NCBI GenBank assembly: GCA_027451505.1
Contig: DAIDJD010000055.1
Coordinates: 1-38,427 of the forward strand
Origin: a candidate division FCPU426 bacterium
GTDB taxonomy: Bacteria > Oederibacteriota > JAJYGY01 > DAIDJD01
Length of the DNA: 38,427 nucleotides
Reading direction: 5' to 3'
The notes under the pieces were generated by a model. The model saw nothing but the letters and a program-made list of their open reading frames with translations. It was not told the origin of the DNA and searched no databases. Made by a program: the position numbers and the translations under genes. Positions 7,796 to 15,513 of the stretch are shown in pieces (position 1 is the first letter of the stretch; every line of letters begins with the position of its first letter).

Positions 7796-10700
7796 GCGGC
7801 CACCAACCCCTTCTCCGCGCCTTGGGCGAGGCCCTGGAGCAGGAATTCGGCGAGTCGCCGGACGTTTCCCTCAGCGAGGATGTTGTGGTGGTCCCCGGGG
7901 ATGAGCCGACAGGTCATGCCCGCGCGCGCCATGAGCGACCAAGCCATCCAAGAGCCGCGGGCCTCCTCGCGGGCCGTCCGCTCGCTGAGCGCGAGGCTTA
8001 CGGGCACGGCGATGGGACGCAATGCGTAACGGGCGGTCGCGCGCAGGTGGGCCATGTAGCGGCGGCGTTCCTCCTCGCTGATGTCCTCCAACGCCTCCCC
8101 GTTTCCGGTGCCGAGGTCCCGCCGCACAAGATCCTCAAGCGTGAAGGGATCATGCAAAGCGAGGGCCCGAGCGAGCGGGTCGGGAGCGTAGGCGTCCATC
8201 AGCAACAGGCGCGCCGTACGGCGGCCCCGAGCCGCCAAGGACCGACAAAGATCCGTGGCGAGGAGCCCGCCCATGGACCACCCGCCCAAAACCACATCCC
8301 CAGCGGGGAGGGCACTTTGAATGGCCTCTGCGCAGGCGTCCACCCACGCATCCCAGGCATCCTCCGCCGGAGCGGGTAGGGCACTCAAGTCAAGGCCCCA
8401 GACCTGGGCGCGACCCTCCAAGGCGCGCGCCAAGCCGAGGTAGGGCACCAAGCGGCCGCTGCTGGGAGGCAGCAGCACCCACGCCGGCCCGGGTCCCGGA
8501 GCCAGAAGTTTCAGCGCGGCGCGAGGTTCTCCGTGGCAGCCTCCGCGGGCGGAAAGGGCGCCGGCTAGGGCACGCGGATTAGGTGCGCGGTATATCTGTT
8601 CCACGGGCACGTCCAGACCCAGGCGGCGCCCAGCCTCCCCCGCCAACCGGACGGCCTGCAAAGACGAGCCTCCCAGGGCGAAGAAATCCTCGTCCGGCCC
8701 GACGGACCGCCCCAAAACCAATCCAAAAGCCTCACGAAGACGTTCCAAGGCCGGGCCGGATGGGGCGACCGGTTCAGGACTCTCCTGGACCGGCCCCGCG
8801 GGTGTGTCCGCGGCCGCAGCCTCAGGAAGGGATTGCGGGCGGCTTTCCGGTCGGCGTCCAACCAGTGCGGCCCGGTCGATCTTGCCGTTGGGCCCCAAGG
8901 GGAAGGAATCCAATACAGCGATTTCGGACGGGATGCAGGCCGAGTGGATGCGTTGAGCCAACCAATTCTTAAGTTCCGCGGCCTCCGGACGATGGCCCTG
9001 TTGGACCAGCACCCAAGCCTTCAGCCGCGACTCCGACGCCGTCGGGTCGGGCTCCACCACTGCTACGGCCACACCGTCGGCCCCAGCCAGGACGGATTCC
9101 ACCTCCCCAAGGTCCACCCGGACCCCGGAAACCTTCACTTCCCGGTCCATGCGGCCGAGGTGCACCAAAGTCCCGTCCTCGTCGATCCGCGCCATGTCAC
9201 CCGTTCGGTAGAATGCGCGGGAAGGGCCAAGGTCCGGGGAACCCGGGGCGAACCGGGCGCGGTCCAGATCGGCACCTGGGCGCAGGTAGCCATCGGCGAG
9301 GCATACCCCGGCGATCCACAGTTCGCCAGACCGGCCGCGCTTCACGCAACGGCCTTCTGGATCCACCACGGCCAGTTCGACGCCGCACAGCGCCTGGCCA
9401 AGAGGTATGGGTCCCCTCTCCGGGGTCTCAGACCCGCATTCGTAAAGGGTGACGCAGACACAGGCTTCCGTTGGGCCGTAGGCGTTGAAAAGCGCCACCC
9501 CGGGAAGGTGCCGCCTCCATTGCGCCACGAACTCCGGACCCGGCGCCTCGCCGCCGACCATAACCAAGCGTAGCCGCGGAGCGTTGGCCAGGTGCTTGGC
9601 CCCGTCGGCCTGCATGAAAGCATGCCAGTAGGCCGTGGGCAGCAGAAAGAGGCTCACCCCGTGGGTACGCACGAAGGCGCCCAATTCCGCCGCGCCCGGG
9701 GCTCCCCTCCTTTGGAGCAGGCAAAGGCAGGCCCCCGCCGCCAACGTGGGAGTGACGTCCTGGATGGAGGCGTCGAAACTGATGGATGAAAATTGCATCA
9801 CCCGATCCTGGTTTGCGAGGCCAAGCCGCGACTGGATCCCCAGAGCGTTGTTCAGCAGCGCCCGATGGCCTACCAAGACGCCCTTGGGTCGACCGGTCGA
9901 ACCTGAGGTAAAGATGAGGTAGGCCGGATCCTCTGGACGTGGCTGGCCGGCCCGGCGATGGTAGGGAAGTTTGCCCTTGAGCGCCTGCTCCAAGTCCATC
10001 CAGGGGCCCGCCCAACCGGAGGTCCAAGCGGGGCGCTTCTGGTCGGAAAGCACGACGCTGCAACCAGAGTCCTCGAGCATGCCCTTGAGGCGCTCCGGGG
10101 GATAGGCTGGATCCAAGGGCACATAAACGGCGCTGGCTTCAAAACAGCCAAGAAAGGCCGCGACCCAAGCCGGCGAGGCCGAGGAGCACACCCCCACCCT
10201 ATCCCCCGGTAGAACGCCCGCCTGGAAAAGCACCCCGGCCACGGCGTACACCTGGGACTCTAGGGTCCCATAGTCGACCTGGCCGTCTCGGAAGAGCAAG
10301 GCGGGCGCCTCCGGGGCGCGCCGGGCGTGGTCGTGGAACGCGTCCAGCACCGTCGCATGTCCGGTGGTCGGGGGTTCCGGACCTTGGAGCAGGGAAAGCG
10401 GCTCCTTGACGCCCCCCACCGCGTAACGGTGGCAGGCGCCGATGAAGGCCTCCAGACACCGCTGAGCGAATCTGGGGGCTACCCTTTCGGGAAGGTATTC
10501 CAGGCGGATGCGCCAGTCCCGGCCATTGACGACCTCAAGCCCCAAGGGCGCGATCGCGGTTTCGACGGGTTCGCTGTGAAACTCCGAGGGCATCCCGGCG
10601 AAGTGCGCAAGGCGCTGCTCGGGATCCTCACCATGATAGTTCAGCACCGCCGCCGGAACCGGAAGACCGACGGTGCGCATGGCCTGGGCCGCGCTGAGCC

Positions 10701-13446
10701 CTCGATGGGATAGGCTGGATTGAAGCGTGGCCCAGGCGCGAGCCAAGCGGCGGGGCAGGTCCATTCCCGGGTGGACCTCCAGACGCAGCGGCACCGGATG
10801 CACCCAGTAGCCCAAGGCGCTTTCCAAGGGGGGACGCTTCCGCAAGGTGGTTGGGATAAGGAAGCATGCCTCGCGGGTCCCCGAGGCCTCCGCCAATGCC
10901 TCAGCCCAGGCCACCGCAGCGACCGTGAATAGGGTGCACTTACCCCGGACCGCCAAGCGCTTGAGACTGTCGACCACAGCCGCCGGGATAGCCGCCTCGC
11001 GGGCCTCCGTTCGACCAGGGTCACCGTCCGAGGCGCTAGGCAGGAGCCATGGCTCCTGTTCCAGACCCCGCAATTGTTCGCCCCAATAGGCCCGCGAGGC
11101 CTCCACGCCTCCGGAGGCTTCCGGTATCGCGTCCTCGAATCCCGGTGCCGTGTCCAAAGGTGACTTCGGATCCGCCAAAAGCCGTTCTAGCCGGGTATAA
11201 AAGCGCTCCCCGGAGCCACGGTCAAAGATCAGGTGATGGAACACGAAGGCCAACGTGCTTCCGCCGTCGTTCAGGGGTAGGTAGGCCGCCCTCCACAACG
11301 GCCCCCGTTCCAGGCGGAACGGCGCGCGGCTCCACGAACGGATCCATTCCCGCGCCCGTCCGGGATCCAATGGATCGGGACCGGGCAGGTCCAGGGGCAC
11401 GATCGCGGGGCCGTCCTGCTGCCAAAGGCGGTCCTGTTCGTCGGCGATAAAACCGCAACGCAAAGCCAGCTCCAATTCGGCCAGCTTTTGCAGGGCCTGA
11501 CGTAGATTTTGGGGATCGAGGCAGCCCTTCAACTTTAAACTTTGGCAAAGATGGTAGGCCGTAGAAAGTGGGAAGGCCATCTGGAAGGCCCACAGGCTTT
11601 CCACGGCGACCGGGCAGCGCCGCCTCAGCCCCTGCTGGGTCCCTTCCGCTGGCGCAGGCTTGGGCTGTTCCGTGGGCGCGAAAGACGGCTTCGACCCGCT
11701 TCCCGGCGTGGAGGTTCCTTTGTAGGGAACCGGGCCCGGGGTTTCGGGCCAACGGAGCAGGACCTTGAGTTCCCCCTTGAGATAGGCCTCCCTGCAGGCC
11801 CTGCGCTGGATTTTGCCGCTGCTGGTCATGGGAATCCCGGGACGTCCGAGTAGGAGCAATTCCGCCAGGGCGATTCCGTGGGCCTGGTTGATCGCTGCGG
11901 CGATCCGACGGGCCGCCGCAGTCCGCTCTCCCGGAGGGCAGGAACCGACCTCCAGGGCCAGCACCACCCGCTCGCCATCAGAATCCTCCAGGGAAAAGGC
12001 GGCGGCCGCGCCCAATCCCGGGACAGCGTCCTGGGCGGTAGCTTCAAGATCTTCGGGGTGGTGGTTGACCCCACGCACGATGATGAGGTCCTTCAAGCGG
12101 CCGCTGATGACCAACTGGCCACCGTGGTAGAAACCCATGTCGCCGGTCCTCAGGAAACTTCCGGGATGGCCCTCGAGCTTGGCCCCGAAAGTGGCCGCGG
12201 TCTCCTCGGGTTTGTTCCAATAGCCCTTCGCGGTGCTGGGGCTTTGCACCCAAATCTCACCGGTTTCGCCGTCTCCGTTCGGCTTCAGACCAACAGGATC
12301 CACGATGACGACGGTGTGGAAACGGGTCGTACCGCAACCCACCAATATGTTTCCAGAATCGACCGGGGCCAGGACGCGTTTCACGGAGGGACCGGAACCG
12401 GAGATGTACAAAGTATTCTCCGCCATGCCATAGCACGGCTGGATCAAATCGGGACTCAAGCCATAGCGCGCATAAGCGGCTTCGAAACGGCGCATGGGCT
12501 CTTCGCGTACCGGTTCGGAACCGTTGCAACACCAACGCCAGTGGGAGAGGTCCAGGCCCAAACCCTCGGCCTCCGGCGCGCACCGGGCGCATAGATCAAA
12601 GGCGAAATTGGGTACAACAGAATGGGTGCCCCGATAATCGCTGAGGGCCTTGAGCCAAGCCAGGGGATGCTTCAGGAAGTCATTGGGTGCCATGTACACG
12701 CCGCTGCCCTGGCAATGCAAGGGAAAGAGCACTCCCAGCACTAGACCCAAGTCATGGAAGAAGGGGATCCACGACACCATGACGTCGTTGGGCCTGAAAT
12801 CCAGTTGGGGCGCCTGGGCCGCTAGGTTGTGGGCGACGTTGGCGTGGGTCACCATCACGCCCTTTGGCTTTCCCGTGGAGCCGGAGGTGTATTGCAAAAT
12901 AGCCACGTCACCGGGTTCGGGACGGTGCAGGGCCGCATCGGCAAGGGTAGGAAGCCGCTCCAGTTCCCCGGGCTCGGGCCAGCGCAGTCCGGCCCAGGCG
13001 CCACCACCGGCTCGGGCCATCTCGAGAGCCGAGCAGCCCACGGAATCGGCCAAGGCCAAGGCGCAGCCGGCGTCCTGGACGACGGAACTGACGCGGTCCC
13101 CGTGGCGGGTTTTACGCGGTGGATAGGTCGGTACGGCGATGCAGCCGGCGTAGAGGCAGCCGAAGAGGGCAGACACGAATTCGGGACCCGGGGCGTGGGC
13201 CAGGAGGACTCGGTCCCCGGGCCGCGCGTTGAGGCGCAGCCAAGCTGCTACAGCACGGGCCTCCCGATCCAGGGCGGCGAAGGTCCTGACCTCGGCCTCG
13301 GCTCCTCCGTTGCGCAGGTAAGTCAGGGCCACCGCTTCGGGGGTCTCCTGAACGCGACTCCACAGAAGCCCTGCTATCCCTAACGGCTGGACTTTCATGT
13401 TCAGGTTGGATTGCGTTGCGTTGAATGGATCGATGGTGTTAGGCAC
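7792..13446 (-). CDS. Nonribosomal peptide synthetase: FAAL-C-A-PCP-TE
   Basis: A 1884-residue single-module synthetase. The fatty-acyl-AMP ligase (about 20-575) has A3 LQYTSGSTGKPKGV (184-197), CYGMAENTL, and GKIQRR at its end. A Pro/Ser-rich linker of about 45 residues leads straight into a condensation domain (about 625-1040) with HHLIFD (His748, Asp752). The adenylation domain (about 1045-1540) has LIFTSGSTGRPKG (1177-1189), NAYGPTE and GKIDR (Lys1532). The carrier has LGGSSL (Ser1605), and the C-terminal thioesterase has GWSMG (Ser1724), Asp1751 in LLLMDAY and a His in GDHHN. By alignment to GrsA-PheA the A-domain code reads D-A-Q-A-M-G-A-V-C-K, with no confident substrate. GTG at 13446 is preferred: it has AGGAGG 5 nt upstream and lies just behind a sigma-54 promoter; an in-frame TTG at 13506 lies upstream of that promoter. 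Confidence 0.93.
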   Translation of the reverse strand: MPNTIDPFNATQSNLNMKVQPLGIAGLLWSRVQETPEAVALTYLRNGGAEAEVRTFAALDREARAVAAWLRLNARPGDRVLLAHAPGPEFVSALFGCLYAGCIAVPTYPPRKTRHGDRVSSVVQDAGCALALADSVGCSALEMARAGGGAWAGLRWPEPGELERLPTLADAALHRPEPGDVAILQYTSGSTGKPKGVMVTHANVAHNLAAQAPQLDFRPNDVMVSWIPFFHDLGLVLGVLFPLHCQGSGVYMAPNDFLKHPLAWLKALSDYRGTHSVVPNFAFDLCARCAPEAEGLGLDLSHWRWCCNGSEPVREEPMRRFEAAYARYGLSPDLIQPCYGMAENTLYISGSGPSVKRVLAPVDSGNILVGCGTTRFHTVVIVDPVGLKPNGDGETGEIWVQSPSTAKGYWNKPEETAATFGAKLEGHPGSFLRTGDMGFYHGGQLVISGRLKDLIIVRGVNHHPEDLEATAQDAVPGLGAAAAFSLEDSDGERVVLALEVGSCPPGERTAAARRIAAAINQAHGIALAELLLLGRPGIPMTSSGKIQRRACREAYLKGELKVLLRWPETPGPVPYKGTSTPGSGSKPSFAPTEQPKPAPAEGTQQGLRRRCPVAVESLWAFQMAFPLSTAYHLCQSLKLKGCLDPQNLRQALQKLAELELALRCGFIADEQDRLWQQDGPAIVPLDLPGPDPLDPGRAREWIRSWSRAPFRLERGPLWRAAYLPLNDGGSTLAFVFHHLIFDRGSGERFYTRLERLLADPKSPLDTAPGFEDAIPEASGGVEASRAYWGEQLRGLEQEPWLLPSASDGDPGRTEAREAAIPAAVVDSLKRLAVRGKCTLFTVAAVAWAEALAEASGTREACFLIPTTLRKRPPLESALGYWVHPVPLRLEVHPGMDLPRRLARAWATLQSSLSHRGLSAAQAMRTVGLPVPAAVLNYHGEDPEQRLAHFAGMPSEFHSEPVETAIAPLGLEVVNGRDWRIRLEYLPERVAPRFAQRCLEAFIGACHRYAVGGVKEPLSLLQGPEPPTTGHATVLDAFHDHARRAPEAPALLFRDGQVDYGTLESQVYAVAGVLFQAGVLPGDRVGVCSSASPAWVAAFLGCFEASAVYVPLDPAYPPERLKGMLEDSGCSVVLSDQKRPAWTSGWAGPWMDLEQALKGKLPYHRRAGQPRPEDPAYLIFTSGSTGRPKGVLVGHRALLNNALGIQSRLGLANQDRVMQFSSISFDASIQDVTPTLAAGACLCLLQRRGAPGAAELGAFVRTHGVSLFLLPTAYWHAFMQADGAKHLANAPRLRLVMVGGEAPGPEFVAQWRRHLPGVALFNAYGPTEACVCVTLYECGSETPERGPIPLGQALCGVELAVVDPEGRCVKRGRSGELWIAGVCLADGYLRPGADLDRARFAPGSPDLGPSRAFYRTGDMARIDEDGTLVHLGRMDREVKVSGVRVDLGEVESVLAGADGVAVAVVEPDPTASESRLKAWVLVQQGHRPEAAELKNWLAQRIHSACIPSEIAVLDSFPLGPNGKIDRAALVGRRPESRPQSLPEAAAADTPAGPVQESPEPVAPSGPALERLREAFGLVLGRSVGPDEDFFALGGSSLQAVRLAGEAGRRLGLDVPVEQIYRAPNPRALAGALSARGGCHGEPRAALKLLAPGPGPAWVLLPPSSGRLVPYLGLARALEGRAQVWGLDLSALPAPAEDAWDAWVDACAEAIQSALPAGDVVLGGWSMGGLLATDLCRSLAARGRRTARLLLMDAYAPDPLARALALHDPFTLEDLVRRDLGTGNGEALEDISEEERRRYMAHLRATARYALRPIAVPVSLALSERTAREEARGSWMAWSLMARAGMTCRLIPGDHHNILAEGNVRRLAEFLLQGLAQGAEKGLVAA

Positions 13447-13483
13447 GGTTCCCTCCTGCCGTTGGTTGCTTGAACCGTTTAAA

Positions 13484-13499
13484 TGCAAGGAGGATGCCA
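13484..13499 (-). promoter_or_regulatory. Sigma-54 (-24/-12) promoter of the NRPS operon
   Basis: Read on the minus strand the element is TGGCATCCTCCTTGCA. Against the sigma-54 consensus TGGCACGNNNNTTGCA it matches every core position (TGGCA and TTGCA) with the exact GG-N10-GC spacing; only the variable CG after TGGCA differs. Transcription would start near 13473, giving a leader of about 27 nt that includes the AGGAGG site of the NRPS gene. The gene immediately upstream encodes a sigma-54 activator-type regulator, which fits. Confidence 0.82.
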
Positions 13500-13590
13500 A
13501 ACCCAAAAATAAGTTTTATGTCAGTAATGCAGGGGCTTTTCAGAGGTTTCTATTTTGGACCGACAGAAGAAATGAAACTTTTAAGGTGCA

Positions 13591-13606
13591 GCGATTTTTA
13601 AAAATC
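13591..13606 (-). promoter_or_regulatory. Candidate activator-binding inverted repeat 1
   Basis: GATTTTTAAAAATC (13593-13606) is a perfect 14-bp palindrome preceded by GC. Its centre lies about 125 bp upstream of the predicted sigma-54 start, a usual distance for an enhancer-binding protein. A related repeat occurs at 13674-13686. In such an A/T-rich region palindromes can arise by chance. Confidence 0.3.
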
Positions 13607-13673
13607 TTGCATATTCATCTTTTGAAAAATATAAAAAATTTTAAAAAAGTAAAGTATCTAAAAAATTTTTCGT

Positions 13674-13686
13674 GCGATTTCAAATC
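13674..13686 (-). promoter_or_regulatory. Candidate activator-binding inverted repeat 2
   Basis: GCGATTTCAAATC has GATTT and AAATC arms around one base and the same leading GC as the repeat at 13591-13606. Its centre is about 208 bp upstream of the predicted transcription start. It is proposed as a second site for the upstream sigma-54 activator only because of its similarity to repeat 1. Confidence 0.22.
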
Positions 13687-13737
13687 ATTCAATCAGTATT
13701 GAACACCACACGTGAACATTTCTGGGCACTTCGATGC

Positions 13738-15216
13738 TCAAGGAACCTCCTCCTCCGATGCCTCGGACAGTTCATCGGAAATCCCTTCCCCCCCCTCCCC
13801 ATGGATCTTGAAGGTTTCGTTCGGCTCCTTGTACGGGTTGTCGTTGAGGTGGCGCCCGGGCAGGCCCAGCTCGGTCATCTTCACCAGAAGGGTGTTTCGG
13901 TGGATGCCCAGGAGTTCGGAGGCCTTGCTTTGGTTGCCCCGGGTGGCCCGCAGGGTGCGCCGGATGACCTGGCGCTCGAACTCCCGCACCGCCTGCTTGA
14001 GGGGCAGGCGCTCCAGGGGGCGGCCCTCGCTGCGCAGGATCATCTGCACCGGCAGGGCCGAGACGTCGATGCTCTCCCCGTCGCCGAGCACGAAGAGGGT
14101 CTCGGCCAGGTGCTTGAGCTCGCGCACGTTCCCCGGGAAGGAGTGGCTGCGCACCGCCTTCAGCACGCCCTCGCTCAGCCGCGGCACCGGCTTCTGGTAG
14201 CGGCGGGCCACGTCGGCGATGAAGTGGTCCAGCAGCTCCACGACGTCGTCCCCGCGCTCGCGCAGGGGGGGCACCCGCAGGGGCACCCCGCTCAGGCGCC
14301 AATACAGGTCCTCACGGAACTGGCCCTTGCGGATCATCTCGCGCAGGTCGGTGTTGGTGGAGGAGATCACCCGCACGTCCACCGGCATGACCCGGTTGGA
14401 GCCCAGGCGGCAGACCTCGCGCTCCTGGAGCACCCGCAGCAGCTTGGCCTGCACCGAAAGGGGCAGGGCCGAGACGTCGTCCAGCAGCAGGGTCCCGCCG
14501 GTGGCGTACTCGAACTTGCCCACGCGGGTGGAGTAGGCCGAGGAGAAGGCCCCGCGCTCGTGGCCGAAGAGCTCGGACTCCACCAGCTCCGCCGGGACCG
14601 ACCCGCAGCCGATGGCCACGAAACGCTCGCGCTTGCGTAGGCTCTGGGCGTGGATGGCCCGGGCCACCATCTCCTTGCCGGTGCCGCTCTCCCCCTCGAT
14701 GAGGACCACGGCGTCGTGGGCCGCCACCCGCGTGATCACCTCGCGCAGGGACTGCATCACCGCCGAGGAGCCCAGAAGGGCGTCGGCCTGGGCGAAGGCG
14801 GCGCCCTGCTTCAGGACCGCGTTCTCGGTGAGCAGCCCGGACTTCTCCGAGGCGCGCGAGACGACCGTGCGCAGTTCCTCCACGTCCCAGGGTTTGGAGA
14901 TGTAGTCGTAGGCGCCCAGGCGCATGCAGCGCACCGCGGTCTGAACGTCCTTCTCCCCGGTCACCATGACGACTTCGGTGTTGGGCCAGGACGACTTCAC
15001 CGCGCTCAAAAGGGCCTCGCCGTTCATCCGCGGAAGGTTGATGTCGCACAGCACCACGCTGAAGGGCCTCTGGCTGAGGCGCTCAAGGGCGTCCTCAGAG
15101 GTGCCCACACAGACGGCGTGGAAGGCCTCTCCCAGGGCCAACTCTAAGGCCTCCCGGACCGAGGGTTCATCGTCGACGACTAAAATGGAACTGCCGGAAG
15201 GCCGCATACCGCCCAC
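13738..15216 (-). CDS. Sigma-54 activator-type response regulator (NtrC/PrsR-like)
   Basis: A 492-residue bacterial enhancer-binding protein. The receiver (about 10-125) has DDE at 15-17, phospho-acceptor Asp58 in VVLCDINLPRMNG and Lys108 in SKPW. The AAA+ domain (about 145-385) has Walker A GESGTGKE (175-182), Walker B LLLDDVS (243-249) and GNVREL. A Fis-type HTH (about 405-450) contains GNQSKASELLGIHRNTL, followed by a 40-residue acidic tail. Two deviations stand out: the sigma-54-contact loop reads GAFSSA (222-227) where GAFTGA is the rule, and Walker B ends Asp-Asp instead of Asp-Glu. GTG at 15216 is the longest start; ATG at 15207 is equally plausible and neither has a strong RBS. It sits just upstream of the NRPS sigma-54 promoter, its likely target. 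Confidence 0.9.
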   Translation of the reverse strand: MGGMRPSGSSILVVDDEPSVREALELALGEAFHAVCVGTSEDALERLSQRPFSVVLCDINLPRMNGEALLSAVKSSWPNTEVVMVTGEKDVQTAVRCMRLGAYDYISKPWDVEELRTVVSRASEKSGLLTENAVLKQGAAFAQADALLGSSAVMQSLREVITRVAAHDAVVLIEGESGTGKEMVARAIHAQSLRKRERFVAIGCGSVPAELVESELFGHERGAFSSAYSTRVGKFEYATGGTLLLDDVSALPLSVQAKLLRVLQEREVCRLGSNRVMPVDVRVISSTNTDLREMIRKGQFREDLYWRLSGVPLRVPPLRERGDDVVELLDHFIADVARRYQKPVPRLSEGVLKAVRSHSFPGNVRELKHLAETLFVLGDGESIDVSALPVQMILRSEGRPLERLPLKQAVREFERQVIRRTLRATRGNQSKASELLGIHRNTLLVKMTELGLPGRHLNDNPYKEPNETFKIHGEGGEGISDELSEASEEEVP

Positions 15217-15513
15217 TGAGTGAACGAAACCATGTCAAACGCTGAAAGGTGGCTAGATTTTTCCAGAAACCGGGCATTTTGTCTATCAAAACTCGCCAAT
15301 TGAAGTTCTTAAATTAAACCATATTATAAATTTGTAATAATTATGATTCATAAAACTATGCATTTCCATCCGCACGGTTACACGCAGGCCTGGGCCAAGC
15401 GCCAACACAGGCGCTTGCGGGCACGTTTAACCTTCCGTTTCGGATGAACCTTGGGTTGCGTCAGACGATCGCCGATGCGCTTGAGGACCCTTTAGCCGGC
15501 CTTCCGCTCCGGA
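15217..15513. other. Intergenic region with AT-rich promoter-like segment and hairpin
   Basis: This 297-bp region has no established gene. The segment 15290-15360 is very AT-rich. On minus, TATAAT at 15323-15328 could be a -10 for the response regulator gene, without a good -35. On plus, TTGAAG (15300-15305), 16 nt, TATTAT (15322-15327) could drive a small transcript with a 34-codon ORF (15343-15447) that lacks a ribosome binding site. An 8-bp hairpin lies at 15396-15417. Confidence 0.5.
15396..15417. other. Perfect 8-bp hairpin, 6-nt loop
   Basis: CAAGCGCC and GGCGCTTG pair around AACACA. There is no U tract on either side, so it is not a typical intrinsic terminator. It lies between the lipoprotein gene end and the AT-rich promoter-like segment and may stop or process the lipoprotein transcript, or be part of a small RNA. 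Confidence 0.35.

Larger units (their letters stand above)
13447..13737. other. AT-rich control region between the sigma-54 activator and the NRPS operon
   Basis: This 291-bp stretch has no credible gene. Its part from about 13500 to 13720 is strikingly AT-rich (runs of A and T, many A/T palindromes) inside an otherwise GC-rich window. It contains the sigma-54 promoter for the NRPS operon, the NRPS ribosome binding site, and two inverted repeats with GATTT/AAATC arms that could bind an activator. No rho-independent terminator for the upstream response regulator gene is obvious, so read-through into the NRPS operon is possible. Confidence 0.8.

Noticed and set aside
13447-13506. Longer NRPS start at TTG 13506
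   Set aside because: It lies upstream of the sigma-54 promoter and has no ribosome binding site; GTG 13446 has an ideal one.
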